From contig JAKOVL010000103.1 of the NCBI GenBank assembly GCA_029782095.1, positions 1 to 64,000 of the forward strand: a DNA stretch of 64,000 bases, read 5' to 3'. A model generated the notes under the pieces. That model ran no database searches. It was not told the DNA's origin and worked only from the letters and a program-made list of their open reading frames with translations. Shown one piece after another: positions 39,701 to 49,228 of the stretch. Position 1 is the first letter of the stretch. The number at the start of each line of letters is the position of its first letter. A program made the position numbers and the translations under genes. The stretch is from Bacillota bacterium. Lineage in GTDB: Bacteria; Bacillota; Dethiobacteria; DTU022.

Positions 39701-40636
39701 CTAATGAAATATCTCGATTGCCCCCTCGCTCCAAAGGGCATTGCAGTAATCCTGGAAAAGGGTGTACTGCTTGTATAATAAAGCCTGCTCTTTGGCTTCC
39801 GAAAATTCCAAAATCCCGGCAGGCTTGCTTTCAACAACCCAGTACAGGTGATAATGATCTCCAGATTTAATGATGGCCCCGCCTGTATCATGGGGCAGGG
39901 AAAAAAGCAGCTCCCTGGCTTCTGCATCAATAAACGGATCTTTTGCGGTGATCCAGCCGAGATTTTCTGCCTCCAGGCCGGGGACCTGGCTCTGGTTGAT
40001 TAATATCTCTATTGATTTCCCCTGCTGCAGCTGTTTCAGGGCATCTCCGGCCTGCTGCTCATGTAAAAAAGAAATGCGGTATACCTGCAGCGAAGCTTCC
40101 TGCTGGAGCAGGTGGGGATTCTCTTCAACAAATTGCAGCAAATCGTCTTCGGTGAGAGAGGCCGTTATGTGGTCAAAAAGGGATTGCAATTGGAGTTCAT
40201 AGCGGGGGATTAGGGATAAATCTTCAACGGATAATTGCAGCTGTTTTCGTTTGCGATGAAACTGTTCCGCCGAACCGCCGTAATGTGTTCCCACCAGATC
40301 ATCCACCAGGGTTTTAGTTTTTTGCGCCAGTGCAAATGAATCTGCAGTTAGCGACAGGCGCTCAGCTTCCTGGTTGACCAGCACAACATTGATCAGGATT
40401 TGCAGGAGTTCCCGCTCCGCCTGCCGCAAGTCAGAATTCTCTGGACCGGCTTCGAAAATCGCCTCCAGTTCTGGGCTGCAAAGGCTCATCAAATTAATAA
40501 AGCGATCAAAATCCCGGCGGGTGATGGTTTCCCCGTTTACCCGGGCCAGCGGGTCGTCCGCCCCGGCGCAGCCGCCAGCCAGAAGCAATACTAAAATTAG
40601 AGCCAGTTGAAGTGCGCGATTCCACTGCAACTTCAT
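39701..40636 (-). CDS. SurA/PrsA-like lipoprotein chaperone (SurA_N-like domain, divergent parvulin-like region)
   Basis: 311 aa; lipobox LLAGGC; RVNGETITRRDFDRFINLM; parvulin-like C-terminal half. Confidence 0.8.
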   Translation of the reverse strand: MKLQWNRALQLALILVLLLAGGCAGADDPLARVNGETITRRDFDRFINLMSLCSPELEAIFEAGPENSDLRQAERELLQILINVVLVNQEAERLSLTADSFALAQKTKTLVDDLVGTHYGGSAEQFHRKRKQLQLSVEDLSLIPRYELQLQSLFDHITASLTEDDLLQFVEENPHLLQQEASLQVYRISFLHEQQAGDALKQLQQGKSIEILINQSQVPGLEAENLGWITAKDPFIDAEARELLFSLPHDTGGAIIKSGDHYHLYWVVESKPAGILEFSEAKEQALLYKQYTLFQDYCNALWSEGAIEIFH

Positions 40637-43600
40637 CTCCGCTCACCCCCCTCTACAGTTAAACCGGAATTATGGCTACTCCGGCCCCGCTGCGACCTGA
40701 GCTCAATCTCTTTTAACAAAAGGATAATCCGGGGAATCATTTCGCCCAGGGGCCCGTCTACTTTAATTTTTAACGACAGGGTTTTCCCGGCTGAAAGCGC
40801 CGCTTTCCCTTGCCATGGCCCCAGGGCCGCCCAAAGCTCACAGCTGTCCGCTTTAAACCTGGGGCTAAACTGAATGGTGATTACCCTTTGCCTTTGCTGA
40901 ATTAGTTCTATTCCCAGGGCCTGGGCGGCAATTCGCAAGGCTGCAACGGTGAGGAGATTTTTTACCGGGGCGGGCGGCGTACCAAAACGATCCCGCAGCT
41001 CTTCTTCAACGTCCTGCAGCTCTTCTTCCGTTCTAATCGAGTAGATGCGCTGGTATAGGTCAATCTTTTGATCCTGGTTGGAGATATAGGATGAAGGCAA
41101 ATAGGCGTTAAGCGGCAGATCCAGCCTGACAACTTCCTCCGGTTCTTTTTTTTCGTTTTTCAATTCCGCTACCGCCTTTTCCAGCAGGCGGCAATAAAGG
41201 TCAAAGCCAACGGCAGCCATGAAGCCGTGCTGCTCGGCGCCAAGGATATTTCCCGCTCCCCGTATTTCCAGGTCCTTGAGGGCCACCTTAAAGCCTGAGC
41301 CCAACTCGGTAAAGTCTTTGATGGCCTGGAGCCGCTTTCTGGCCGTTTCAGATATAATTTTTTCCTTCCGATAAGTCAGGTAAGCATAAGCAACTCTGTT
41401 TGAGCGGCCCACCCTGCCCCGCAACTGGTAGAGCTGGGCCAGCCCGAATCGTTCAGCCTCATAAACAATCAAGGTGTTTACATTGGCAATATCCAGGCCG
41501 GCTTCAATGATGGTGGTGCTGACCAAAATTTTATATTTGCCCTCCAGGAAATCGTTCATTACTCTTTCCAAGGCTGCTTCGGACATCTGGCCGTGCCCTA
41601 TGGCCACGGGCACCCCGGGAAAAAGCTCTTGAATACGCCGGGCCATCGCCTCAATGCCCTCCACCCGGTTAAAAACAAAGTAAACCTGGCCGCCCCGGCT
41701 TAATTCCCGCTGTATGGCTTCCCTGATCAGCATTTCGGAATACTCTACCACAAATGTCTGCACCGGGTAGCGATTTTCCGGCGGTGTTTCAATCACGCTT
41801 AAATCCCTGGCCCCGGCCAAAGACAGGTGCAGGGTCCGGGGAATCGGCGTCGCGGTCATGGCCAGAACATCCACGTCCAGGCGCATTTGCTTTAGCTTTT
41901 CCTTATGCTTCACCCCGAAACGCTGCTCTTCGTCAATAACCAGCAGCCCCAGGTCGTTGAAGCGAACATCGGCGGAAAGAAGGCGGTGGGTGCCGATAAT
42001 TATATCAACGCGGCCCCGCGCCAGGTCCGCCAGGATCTCTTTTTGCCTGGAAGGAGAGACAAAGCGGCTTAACTGTTCCACCCGCAGGGGGAAATCTTTA
42101 AACCTCTCTTTAAAGGTCCGAAAATGCTGCTGGGCTAAAACAGTCGTTGGCACCAGGATGGCCACCTGTTTGCCTTCCAGCGCCACTTTAAAGGCTGCTC
42201 TGAGGGCCACCTCTGTTTTACCATAGCCTACATCCCCGCAGATTAAGCGATCCATGGGATGCTCCTTCTCCAGGTCCGCCTTTACCTCGGCAATGGCCTG
42301 GAGCTGATCGGGGGTTTCTTCATAGGGGAAGCGTGCTTCAAACTCCAGCTGCCACGGGTGGTCCGGGCTAAAGGCATAACCTTTCGTGGCCTGGCGGGCG
42401 GCATATAAAGCAAGCAATTCCCGGGCCAGCTCCTGTACCGAGCTGTCAACTTTATTCTTGAGGCGGTGCCATTCCCCGCTGCCCAGGCTGTGCAACCGGG
42501 GGGGCTTCCCCTCGGGGCTGACGTACTTCTGGATTAAGTTGATCTGGTCGACAGGAATATACAGTTTGTCGGTACCGCTGTACTTAACCAAAAGATAGTC
42601 GCGCTGGACGCCTCCGATTTCAAGGGTGCTCAAGCCCAGGTATTTGCCGATGCCATGCTGTTCATGGACAACATAATCTCCCGCATTCAATTCCCGGTAG
42701 TCCCTCAGTTTTAGGCCTTCCCGGCGGATCATGCGCCTCCGTTTCCGCTGCCTGGGTAAAAGATTCTGCTCTGTCAGGATGACCAGCCGCAGCGATGGGA
42801 AGATATACCCTTGCTCCAGGGAGGCGGTGACCATCTGCACCGGCCGGGTTGCATCATCAGACCAGGCCCGATCCAGGGAATTGTGCACGGGAAGGTCATG
42901 TTCCTGTAAAACTTTTATTAACCCTTCACCCCGTTCACGGCTCCCTGTAAGAAAGCAAATCCTGTAGCCCTGCCGGATCCAGTTGTAATAATCATCTTTC
43001 AACAGTTCCCACTGACCGTGATAAAAAGAAGCCGCCCTGGCCTCAATGCGGCATTCTCTGGCCGCAGGCAGCCATTCCGGCAGGCCGGGGAAGAGGGTAA
43101 AAGCAACCAGGTGAAAGCCTTTCCGGCTAAGAAGTTGCCGGGGGTTCCAGAGGGGCCCCATCTGTCCCGGCAACAGCTCTCCTTGAAGAAAAATACTGCT
43201 GCGGTAGTCATCGAGTTCCCGCTGCAGTTTTTCCCCGCTTTCAGCTATGGCCTGGGGTTCATCCAGGAGCAGCACCATATTTTCCGGTAAATAATCGAGC
43301 AGCGATGCCCCTTCCCCGTAAAAGTATGAAAAATAGTCGGGCAGCATATCCAGGGCTCCACTTTGCGGCAGCCGCTGCAAATGTTGTTCCACAGCTGTTT
43401 TCAGCCTGGCCGCGGTCTCCCGATCACCCTTGCGTTGAAGCCGGGACAGCGCTTGCTGCAAGTCCTTGCGCAAGCGGGTTTCTCCTTCGCGGAAAAGGGC
43501 CTCCGGTAAAATCAACTCGTAGGCAGGCAAAATAGCTGCTTTCTCCAGCGTTTTTATTGATCGCTGGGTTTGATGATTAAAGAGCCGCAGCGATTCAATG

Positions 43601-44202
43601 ATCCGATCATCAAGTGCTATCCTGAGCGGCTGCTCCCAGCCAGGTGGAAATACATCTACAATTTCACCCCGGGCGCTGAATTGGCCGCGGCTTTCAATCA
43701 AAGGCACTCTCTCAAAGCCTAGTGCCGTTAGCCGCTGCAGCAGCAATTCACGGTCAAGCTGCTCCCCGGTTGCAAGCTCCAGGGCCAGGCCGCGCCACTG
43801 GTCCGGGGGTATGACCCGGGACATCAGGGCTGAAACCGGCGCCACGAAGATGCCCTTTTTCCCATGATAAAGCCACTCCTGAAAGGCGAGCCGCTGCTGC
43901 CGCAAATCCATGCTTTGCGATAAAACGCCCGTACCCATGAATAACTCCCGGGCAGGCAGAAGGCTTACCAGGCCGGAGGGCAGAAAAGCGGACAGATCTT
44001 CATATATTTTTTCTGCCCGGACGGCCTCGGAAGTCACGATCAAAACCGGGCGGCCCCAGTGATGAGACAGAGCAGCCATAAAAAAAACTCTGGCCGAACT
44101 GTCCAGCCCCGACACTACCGCAATTTCTTTCCGGCTTCCTCCGGATATTGCTTTAAAAGATGGATCCTGTAGCCATTGGTTCAACAAACCCTCTAGTCTC
44201 AT
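40633..44202 (-). CDS. mfd: Transcription-repair coupling factor
   Basis: 1189 aa; RAD/CID modules, ERLICGDVGYGKTEVALRAAFKV, DEEQRFGVKHKEKLKQ, TRG motif region. Confidence 0.98.
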   Translation of the reverse strand: MRLEGLLNQWLQDPSFKAISGGSRKEIAVVSGLDSSARVFFMAALSHHWGRPVLIVTSEAVRAEKIYEDLSAFLPSGLVSLLPARELFMGTGVLSQSMDLRQQRLAFQEWLYHGKKGIFVAPVSALMSRVIPPDQWRGLALELATGEQLDRELLLQRLTALGFERVPLIESRGQFSARGEIVDVFPPGWEQPLRIALDDRIIESLRLFNHQTQRSIKTLEKAAILPAYELILPEALFREGETRLRKDLQQALSRLQRKGDRETAARLKTAVEQHLQRLPQSGALDMLPDYFSYFYGEGASLLDYLPENMVLLLDEPQAIAESGEKLQRELDDYRSSIFLQGELLPGQMGPLWNPRQLLSRKGFHLVAFTLFPGLPEWLPAARECRIEARAASFYHGQWELLKDDYYNWIRQGYRICFLTGSRERGEGLIKVLQEHDLPVHNSLDRAWSDDATRPVQMVTASLEQGYIFPSLRLVILTEQNLLPRQRKRRRMIRREGLKLRDYRELNAGDYVVHEQHGIGKYLGLSTLEIGGVQRDYLLVKYSGTDKLYIPVDQINLIQKYVSPEGKPPRLHSLGSGEWHRLKNKVDSSVQELARELLALYAARQATKGYAFSPDHPWQLEFEARFPYEETPDQLQAIAEVKADLEKEHPMDRLICGDVGYGKTEVALRAAFKVALEGKQVAILVPTTVLAQQHFRTFKERFKDFPLRVEQLSRFVSPSRQKEILADLARGRVDIIIGTHRLLSADVRFNDLGLLVIDEEQRFGVKHKEKLKQMRLDVDVLAMTATPIPRTLHLSLAGARDLSVIETPPENRYPVQTFVVEYSEMLIREAIQRELSRGGQVYFVFNRVEGIEAMARRIQELFPGVPVAIGHGQMSEAALERVMNDFLEGKYKILVSTTIIEAGLDIANVNTLIVYEAERFGLAQLYQLRGRVGRSNRVAYAYLTYRKEKIISETARKRLQAIKDFTELGSGFKVALKDLEIRGAGNILGAEQHGFMAAVGFDLYCRLLEKAVAELKNEKKEPEEVVRLDLPLNAYLPSSYISNQDQKIDLYQRIYSIRTEEELQDVEEELRDRFGTPPAPVKNLLTVAALRIAAQALGIELIQQRQRVITIQFSPRFKADSCELWAALGPWQGKAALSAGKTLSLKIKVDGPLGEMIPRIILLLKEIELRSQRGRSSHNSGLTVEGGERR

Positions 44203-44261
44203 CGCCGCTCCTCGGTTAATTCTAGTTGGAAAATTGAGAATAGTTATGTGTGCAAAGAGGT

Positions 44262-44498
44262 TTAATGCGGTTTGATGTTACACCGGTAAGTCCACTCGCG
44301 CTCATGCAGACCCATGGTATCTACACAATCTTCGCAGAGGGAATAGATAAAAAGCTCCTCCGTTTCAGCAGACTTTATTATATCCTGCCTCATTTCTACC
44401 GTCAACGGATCCAGGCCGAGCATCTCCATTTCTGCTTCGCTTATATTCATGGCGCCGATAATGGCCCCACAGCGGTCGCAAATGTAGGTCAGCTTCAT
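44262..44498 (-). CDS. fin: Anti-sigma-F factor Fin family protein (DUF2757)
   Basis: 78 aa; MKLTYICDRCGAIIGAM...LGLDPLTVEMRQDII...LCEDCVDTM; same position relative to mfd/pth as yabK in B. subtilis. Confidence 0.85.
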   Translation of the reverse strand: MKLTYICDRCGAIIGAMNISEAEMEMLGLDPLTVEMRQDIIKSAETEELFIYSLCEDCVDTMGLHEREWTYRCNIKPH

Positions 44499-44540
44499 CT
44501 GCCCAATCTTCTTTCACATAATATTGTGGATCTTCGATAA

Positions 44541-45404
44541 TTATGCTTCCCTGTCAGACCGCTGTTTATGTAAGGGAGGGGCAATGGGGTATGAACCGAG
44601 CAGCTTAAAAAATGGAACCTCGCGAGATAGTTGGCGCCACAGGCGCTCCATGGCGGGATCAAGGCGATGACCTTCGCAATCAATAAAAAAAAGCCAGTCG
44701 CCCAGGCTGCGCTTGGCCGGGCGAGATTCGATCCGGGTCAGATTTACTGCTGCACGGGCAAAATACCCAAGAACATGGTAAAGACTCCCCGGACCGTCGG
44801 GCACAGCCAGGACCAGGGAGGTTTTATCCCGGCCGGTGGGCTCATGATCTTTACGGGAAGTAATCACGAACCGGGTTACGTTTTCCGTATTGTCTTCAAT
44901 GTTCTCGGCCAGCAGGTGCAGGTTATAAATAGCTGCTGCGCGGCGGGGCGCGATGGCCGCCGCTCCGGGCACCTTGGAGACCAGTGCCGCCGCGGCAGCG
45001 GTGCTCTCTACCGGGCAGCAGGCGACTCCGGCCAGGTTTTTCTCCAGGTAAAGCCGGCACTGCCCCAGGGCCTGGGGATGTGAAAATACCTTGCGCACCC
45101 CGTCAAGGGTCAAACCCCGCGGGCCGAGAAGGCAATGGTGCACAGGATAGAGCAGCTCCCGGCAAATGTATAGTTCTTCTGTCAGGCTGGCCAGCAAGTC
45201 CAGGGTTGCCCCTACGCCGCCCTCCAGCGAATTTTCCAGCGGAACAATTCCTTCGTCCAGATATCCCCGGCTGGTTTGCTCCAGGACCGCGGCTATGGTG
45301 GGGTGTTCGATCAATTGACGACGATGCTGTGCCGCATAAAGCAGGGCCGCTTCTTCGGAAAACGTTCCCCTGGGTCCAAGGTAACCGAGAGTTTTCCCAC
45401 TCAT
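44541..45404 (-). CDS. pheA: Prephenate dehydratase (with ACT domain)
   Basis: 287 aa; LGYLGPRGTFSEEAALLY, VTRFVITSR, ACT region NLTRIESRPAKRSLGDWLFFIDCEGH. Confidence 0.95.
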   Translation of the reverse strand: MSGKTLGYLGPRGTFSEEAALLYAAQHRRQLIEHPTIAAVLEQTSRGYLDEGIVPLENSLEGGVGATLDLLASLTEELYICRELLYPVHHCLLGPRGLTLDGVRKVFSHPQALGQCRLYLEKNLAGVACCPVESTAAAAALVSKVPGAAAIAPRRAAAIYNLHLLAENIEDNTENVTRFVITSRKDHEPTGRDKTSLVLAVPDGPGSLYHVLGYFARAAVNLTRIESRPAKRSLGDWLFFIDCEGHRLDPAMERLWRQLSREVPFFKLLGSYPIAPPLHKQRSDREA

Positions 45405-45407
45405 CTT

Positions 45408-46451
45408 TTACGCTCCCCCCGTATCTTGTTCCGGCGCGGCCAGAGTGCGCCCCAAAGCAGGAGCCAGCTGCGCCACCCTGCCCATCAAGTGGGAAAAATT
45501 ATCCGGTGTCAGCGACTGCTTGCCGTCACAAAACGCTTCGGCCGGATTAAGATGCACCTCCACAATAAGGCCGTTGGCGCCTGCCGCAATCGCTGCCAGG
45601 GAGAGCGGAAGCACCAGGCGCCAGTTGCCTCCGGAATGGCTCGGATCAACAATGACTGGAAGGTGGCTTAACTGTTTAACCAGTGCTACGGCGCTGATAT
45701 CCAGGGTGTTGCGGGTTGAACATTCAAAAGTGCGAATGCCCCTTTCGCAAAGAATAACCTGGTAGTTTTTTTCAGCGAGAATATATTCGGCAGCCATCAG
45801 CCATTCCTCTACCGTCGCTGCCAGGCCCCGTTTAAGCAGCACCGGCTTGCCGCAGCGGCCCACTTCCCGAAGCAAAGTAAAATTCTGCATGTTTCTGGCC
45901 CCAATTTGAATTATATCGGCATAGCGGGCCACCAGGTCCACATCCCGGACGTCCACAACTTCCGTCACCACAGCCAGACCCGTTTCTTTCCCGGCCCGGG
46001 ACAGCAGCTTCAGCCCTTCATGCTCCAGCCCCTGGAAGCTGTATGGGGAAGTCCGTGGTTTAAAAGCGCCGCCCCGTAAAACCCTGGCGCCGGATTTTTT
46101 AACCAGGCGGGCCACTGTAATGAGGCTGCTCCAGTTTTCCACGGCACAGGGGCCGGCCATAACCGCCAGTGCCTCTCCCCCGATAGAGACAGGGCCCGCT
46201 TTGATCATGCTGTTCTCCGCTTTAAATTGCCGGCTGACCAGCTTGTACGGGGCGGTTATGGGCACAATTTTTTCTACTCCCGGCAGCCTTTCCAGGCCGG
46301 TGACTTTAGCGGCCTGCGGATCACCCACAGCCCCGATAACCGTCCTGAAAGCACCTTGGATGCGGTGGGGCACAAAACCGCTTTTCTCCAGCTGTTCTTC
46401 CACCGCTGCTATTTCTTCGCCAGTTGCACTGCCTTGCATAACCACAATCAT
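45408..46451 (-). CDS. aroF: 3-deoxy-7-phosphoheptulonate synthase
   Basis: MIVVMQGSATGEEIAAVEEQLEKSGF...VMAGPCAVENWSSL...LRGGAFKPRTSPYSFQG. Start corrected from 46523 to ATG 46451, after GAAAGGAGAGAAG, because the extension translates T-box/terminator sequence. Confidence 0.95.
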   Translation of the reverse strand: MIVVMQGSATGEEIAAVEEQLEKSGFVPHRIQGAFRTVIGAVGDPQAAKVTGLERLPGVEKIVPITAPYKLVSRQFKAENSMIKAGPVSIGGEALAVMAGPCAVENWSSLITVARLVKKSGARVLRGGAFKPRTSPYSFQGLEHEGLKLLSRAGKETGLAVVTEVVDVRDVDLVARYADIIQIGARNMQNFTLLREVGRCGKPVLLKRGLAATVEEWLMAAEYILAEKNYQVILCERGIRTFECSTRNTLDISAVALVKQLSHLPVIVDPSHSGGNWRLVLPLSLAAIAAGANGLIVEVHLNPAEAFCDGKQSLTPDNFSHLMGRVAQLAPALGRTLAAPEQDTGGA

Positions 46452-46475
46452 TTTCTTCTCTCCTTTCCCCCGGGT

Positions 46476-46745
46476 ATAAAAAAATTCCGCCCTAATGGGG
46501 CGGAATTTATTCCGCGGTACCACCCAATAATCCCTCGCCGGGTGCGGGCTGATTATTTTATCAGCCGAGACCCTGTTCCGGTAACGGGGAACTGCCGGTG
46601 CCGCCTACTTGGACCATATGGCTTTCAGCGGACAACTTCAAAGGGAACTTCAACCGAAGACGCCCCGGTCGGGCTTGCAGCCTGCGGCCCGGCCTCTCTG
46701 TCGGGGTTTTACCCCGGTTTACTTTCCTTCTGCATCGTCTTTAAT
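46476..46745 (-). promoter_or_regulatory. T-box leader (tRNA-sensing) with terminator upstream of aroF-pheA; probable Phe specificity
   Basis: Minus strand: stem I base AAGACG..CGTCTT, AAAGTAA, T-box GGGTGGTACCGCGG, terminator AATTCCGCCCCATTAGGGCGGAATTTTTTT. Specifier candidate TTC in TGAAGTTC opposite AAAGTAA. Confidence 0.9.
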
Positions 46746-46798
46746 GCGGGATAATTTTTAAAGCTAATATTATCATATTTTATTTGATGAGGCAATAA

Positions 46799-47356
46799 CT
46801 AATTAAAGCGATTCATGGCTGTTACCAAACCCTGCCTCACAATTACCTGAACCGCCTCAGCCGCCCTGGTTACCGCTTCGCTGAGCAGGCTTCTTTCTTC
46901 CGGTGAAGGCAAATCAAGCACGTAATCGGACACTTCAATATTTTCCGGTGGCCGGCCAATCCCGATGCGAACGCGAATAAACTCCGCATCCTCCAAGGAT
47001 TCTATTACCGACTGCACTCCCCGGTGCCCGGCGCTGCCCCCGCCCATACGGAGACGAATCGTGCCGGGCTTCAGGTCCAGATCGTCGAATATCAGAATCA
47101 ACCGATCCGGAGTCAAGGCATAAAACCGCAGAAGTTGCGCTACGGCCAGCCCGCTGCGGTTCATGTACGTTAAAGGTTGAGCCAGGATAACCTGTTCCTG
47201 GCCGATCCAGGCGCTGGCGCAAAGAGAGCGGCACCTTTGGGTTGGGCGCTCTGCCTTAAGAGAACCGGCAAGAAACTGAACAACCCTGAATCCCAGGTTG
47301 TGCCTGGTGCCTTCATACCGTGGACCGGGATTGCCCAGCCCCGCAATAAGATACAT
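46799..47356 (-). CDS. pth: Peptidyl-tRNA hydrolase
   Basis: 185 aa; MYLIAGLGNPGPRYEGTRHNLGF, PLTYMNRSG, DDLDLKPGTIRLRMGGGSAGHRG. Confidence 0.97.
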   Translation of the reverse strand: MYLIAGLGNPGPRYEGTRHNLGFRVVQFLAGSLKAERPTQRCRSLCASAWIGQEQVILAQPLTYMNRSGLAVAQLLRFYALTPDRLILIFDDLDLKPGTIRLRMGGGSAGHRGVQSVIESLEDAEFIRVRIGIGRPPENIEVSDYVLDLPSPEERSLLSEAVTRAAEAVQVIVRQGLVTAMNRFN

Positions 47357-47404
47357 GCCGACCCTTCACACCACGCTCAGCATAATATGAACAACAAGGT
47401 AACA

Positions 47405-48061
47405 CTATTCTTCATCAGGCTCCGCCTTTTCCGGTGTCTCCTCTACCCCTTCCGCTGCTTCAGCCGCTTCAGCTGCTTCAGGCTCTTCTTCAGCAGTTGG
47501 GGCCAGGACTTGGGCCAGCGGTTCGTCAGGGGCAGTAATTAGCTCAATGCCTTCCGGCAGCTGGATGCTCTCTGCCAGGACGCTGTCGCCGATAGCCAGC
47601 CCGGACAGGTCAACAGGAATACTTTCGGGAATGTCCGCCGGCAGGCATTTTACTACTACCTCCCGGTTAAGAATTTGCAGCACGCCGCCCTCCTTAACCC
47701 CGGGAGGTTCGCCGATAAAGTTCAACTGGACGTTAACCTCAATCCGGTCGGTCATGGAGATGCGGATGAAATCAACATGTAACATCTTTTCTTTTTGAAT
47801 CAGATGCCGCTGAATCTCTTTAATCATAACCGTTTCCAGGATTGGCTTTTTCCCGTCATCTTTAATCTGCAAATCAATGAGCGCGTTGTCGCCCCCGGAA
47901 GCCAGCAACTGCCTGAGGGAGCGTGCCTCTACCATGAGAGGCAAGTTTTCTTTTCCCCTGCCGTAGAGCACTGCCGGGACCTTGCCTTCCTGCCGCGCCC
48001 GGTTAAGCGCGCCCTTGGTCTGCAAGGGACGTATTTCTGCTTCCAATACTGATCGTTCCAC
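47405..48061 (-). CDS. rplY: 50S ribosomal protein L25/general stress protein Ctc
   Basis: 218 aa; RQEGKVPAVLYGRGKENLPLMV, L25/Ctc domain, acidic C-terminal tail. Confidence 0.95.
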   Translation of the reverse strand: MERSVLEAEIRPLQTKGALNRARQEGKVPAVLYGRGKENLPLMVEARSLRQLLASGGDNALIDLQIKDDGKKPILETVMIKEIQRHLIQKEKMLHVDFIRISMTDRIEVNVQLNFIGEPPGVKEGGVLQILNREVVVKCLPADIPESIPVDLSGLAIGDSVLAESIQLPEGIELITAPDEPLAQVLAPTAEEEPEAAEAAEAAEGVEETPEKAEPDEE

Positions 48062-48115
48062 TTTTTCCTACCTCCTCAAGGCAATAGTATAGCGGAGCAT
48101 CCAGGCCGCGTCAAA

Positions 48116-49051
48116 TCAAACAAAAAGCTCGCTAACTGAACGCTCTTCATTCACTCGCAAAATCGCTTCTCCGATAAGGGGGGCTACAGAGAGGACAACA
48201 AAGCGCTCATCCAGCTTGTCGCTGTCTACAGGAATGGTATTAGTATAAACAATTTCTTTTAAAGGTGCGCTCTTTAATCTTTCCAACGCAGGACCGGAAA
48301 AAATAGGATGCGTGCAGCAGGCGTAGACATCAGCCGCTCCCTGGGCATACAGCGCTTCAGCGCCTAAGACAATGGTTCCCGCAGTATCGATAATATCGTC
48401 CACAAGGATGGCCACTTTTCCATCCACTTCGCCGATAATATTCATAACCTCGGCCTTGTTGGGAGCGGGACGCTTTTTATCGATTATGGCAATAGGCATA
48501 CCCAAACGGTTGGCCAGCTCCCTGGCCCGGGTGACACCACCCAGGTCGGGCGACACCACCACACCATTTTTAATTTTTTTCTCAATAAAATAATCAGCAA
48601 GAATCGGCACGGCGGTGAGATGGTCAAAGGGAATATTAAAAAAACCCTGGATTTGGCCGGCATGAAGATCCATCGCTACGACACGGCTGGCCCCGGCAGC
48701 TGTAATCAGATCGGCTACAAGCTTCGCTGTTATGGGATCGCGGGCTCGCATTTTGCGGTCTTGCCGGGCATAACCGTAATAAGGGATAACCGCGTTTACA
48801 GAGTTGGCGGATGCCCGTTTAATGGCATCAATTAAAATTAACAGCTCCATCAGGTTTTCATTAACCGGAGCGCACATGGGCTGAATCAGGAACACGTTGG
48901 CACCCCGCACGCTCTCTTTGATCCCGATGGAAATTTCTCCGTCACTGAAGCGTCCCAGCTCGGCGCTGCCAAGGGGAATTCCAGCATAGCTGGCAATTTC
49001 CTCCGCCAGACGGCGATTGGCACTGCCGCTAAACAATTTAAGCCTGTCCAC
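48116..49051 (-). CDS. prs: Ribose-phosphate pyrophosphokinase
   Basis: [24 protein letters not shown]...[11 protein letters not shown]...[10 protein letters not shown]. Start corrected from 49081 to GTG 49051 after AGGAGGTGCGCG. Confidence 0.96.
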   Translation of the reverse strand: MDRLKLFSGSANRRLAEEIASYAGIPLGSAELGRFSDGEISIGIKESVRGANVFLIQPMCAPVNENLMELLILIDAIKRASANSVNAVIPYYGYARQDRKMRARDPITAKLVADLITAAGASRVVAMDLHAGQIQGFFNIPFDHLTAVPILADYFIEKKIKNGVVVSPDLGGVTRARELANRLGMPIAIIDKKRPAPNKAEVMNIIGEVDGKVAILVDDIIDTAGTIVLGAEALYAQGAADVYACCTHPIFSGPALERLKSAPLKEIVYTNTIPVDSDKLDERFVVLSVAPLIGEAILRVNEERSVSELFV

Positions 49052-49228
49052 CGCGCACCTCCTGTATATAATTGGTCCCAAAGTGAAGGTAAAGTATTTT
49101 TTCTCGCTGGCCGCTTTTTTTCCTGCTCTATATTTTCCCTCAAGCTATTTATCTTTTACAACTTCGGAAATCAAACCACGTTTTGCTCTGGCCCGGTCAT
49201 GCGGCTGCAGCTGCGCTTTTGCACATTG

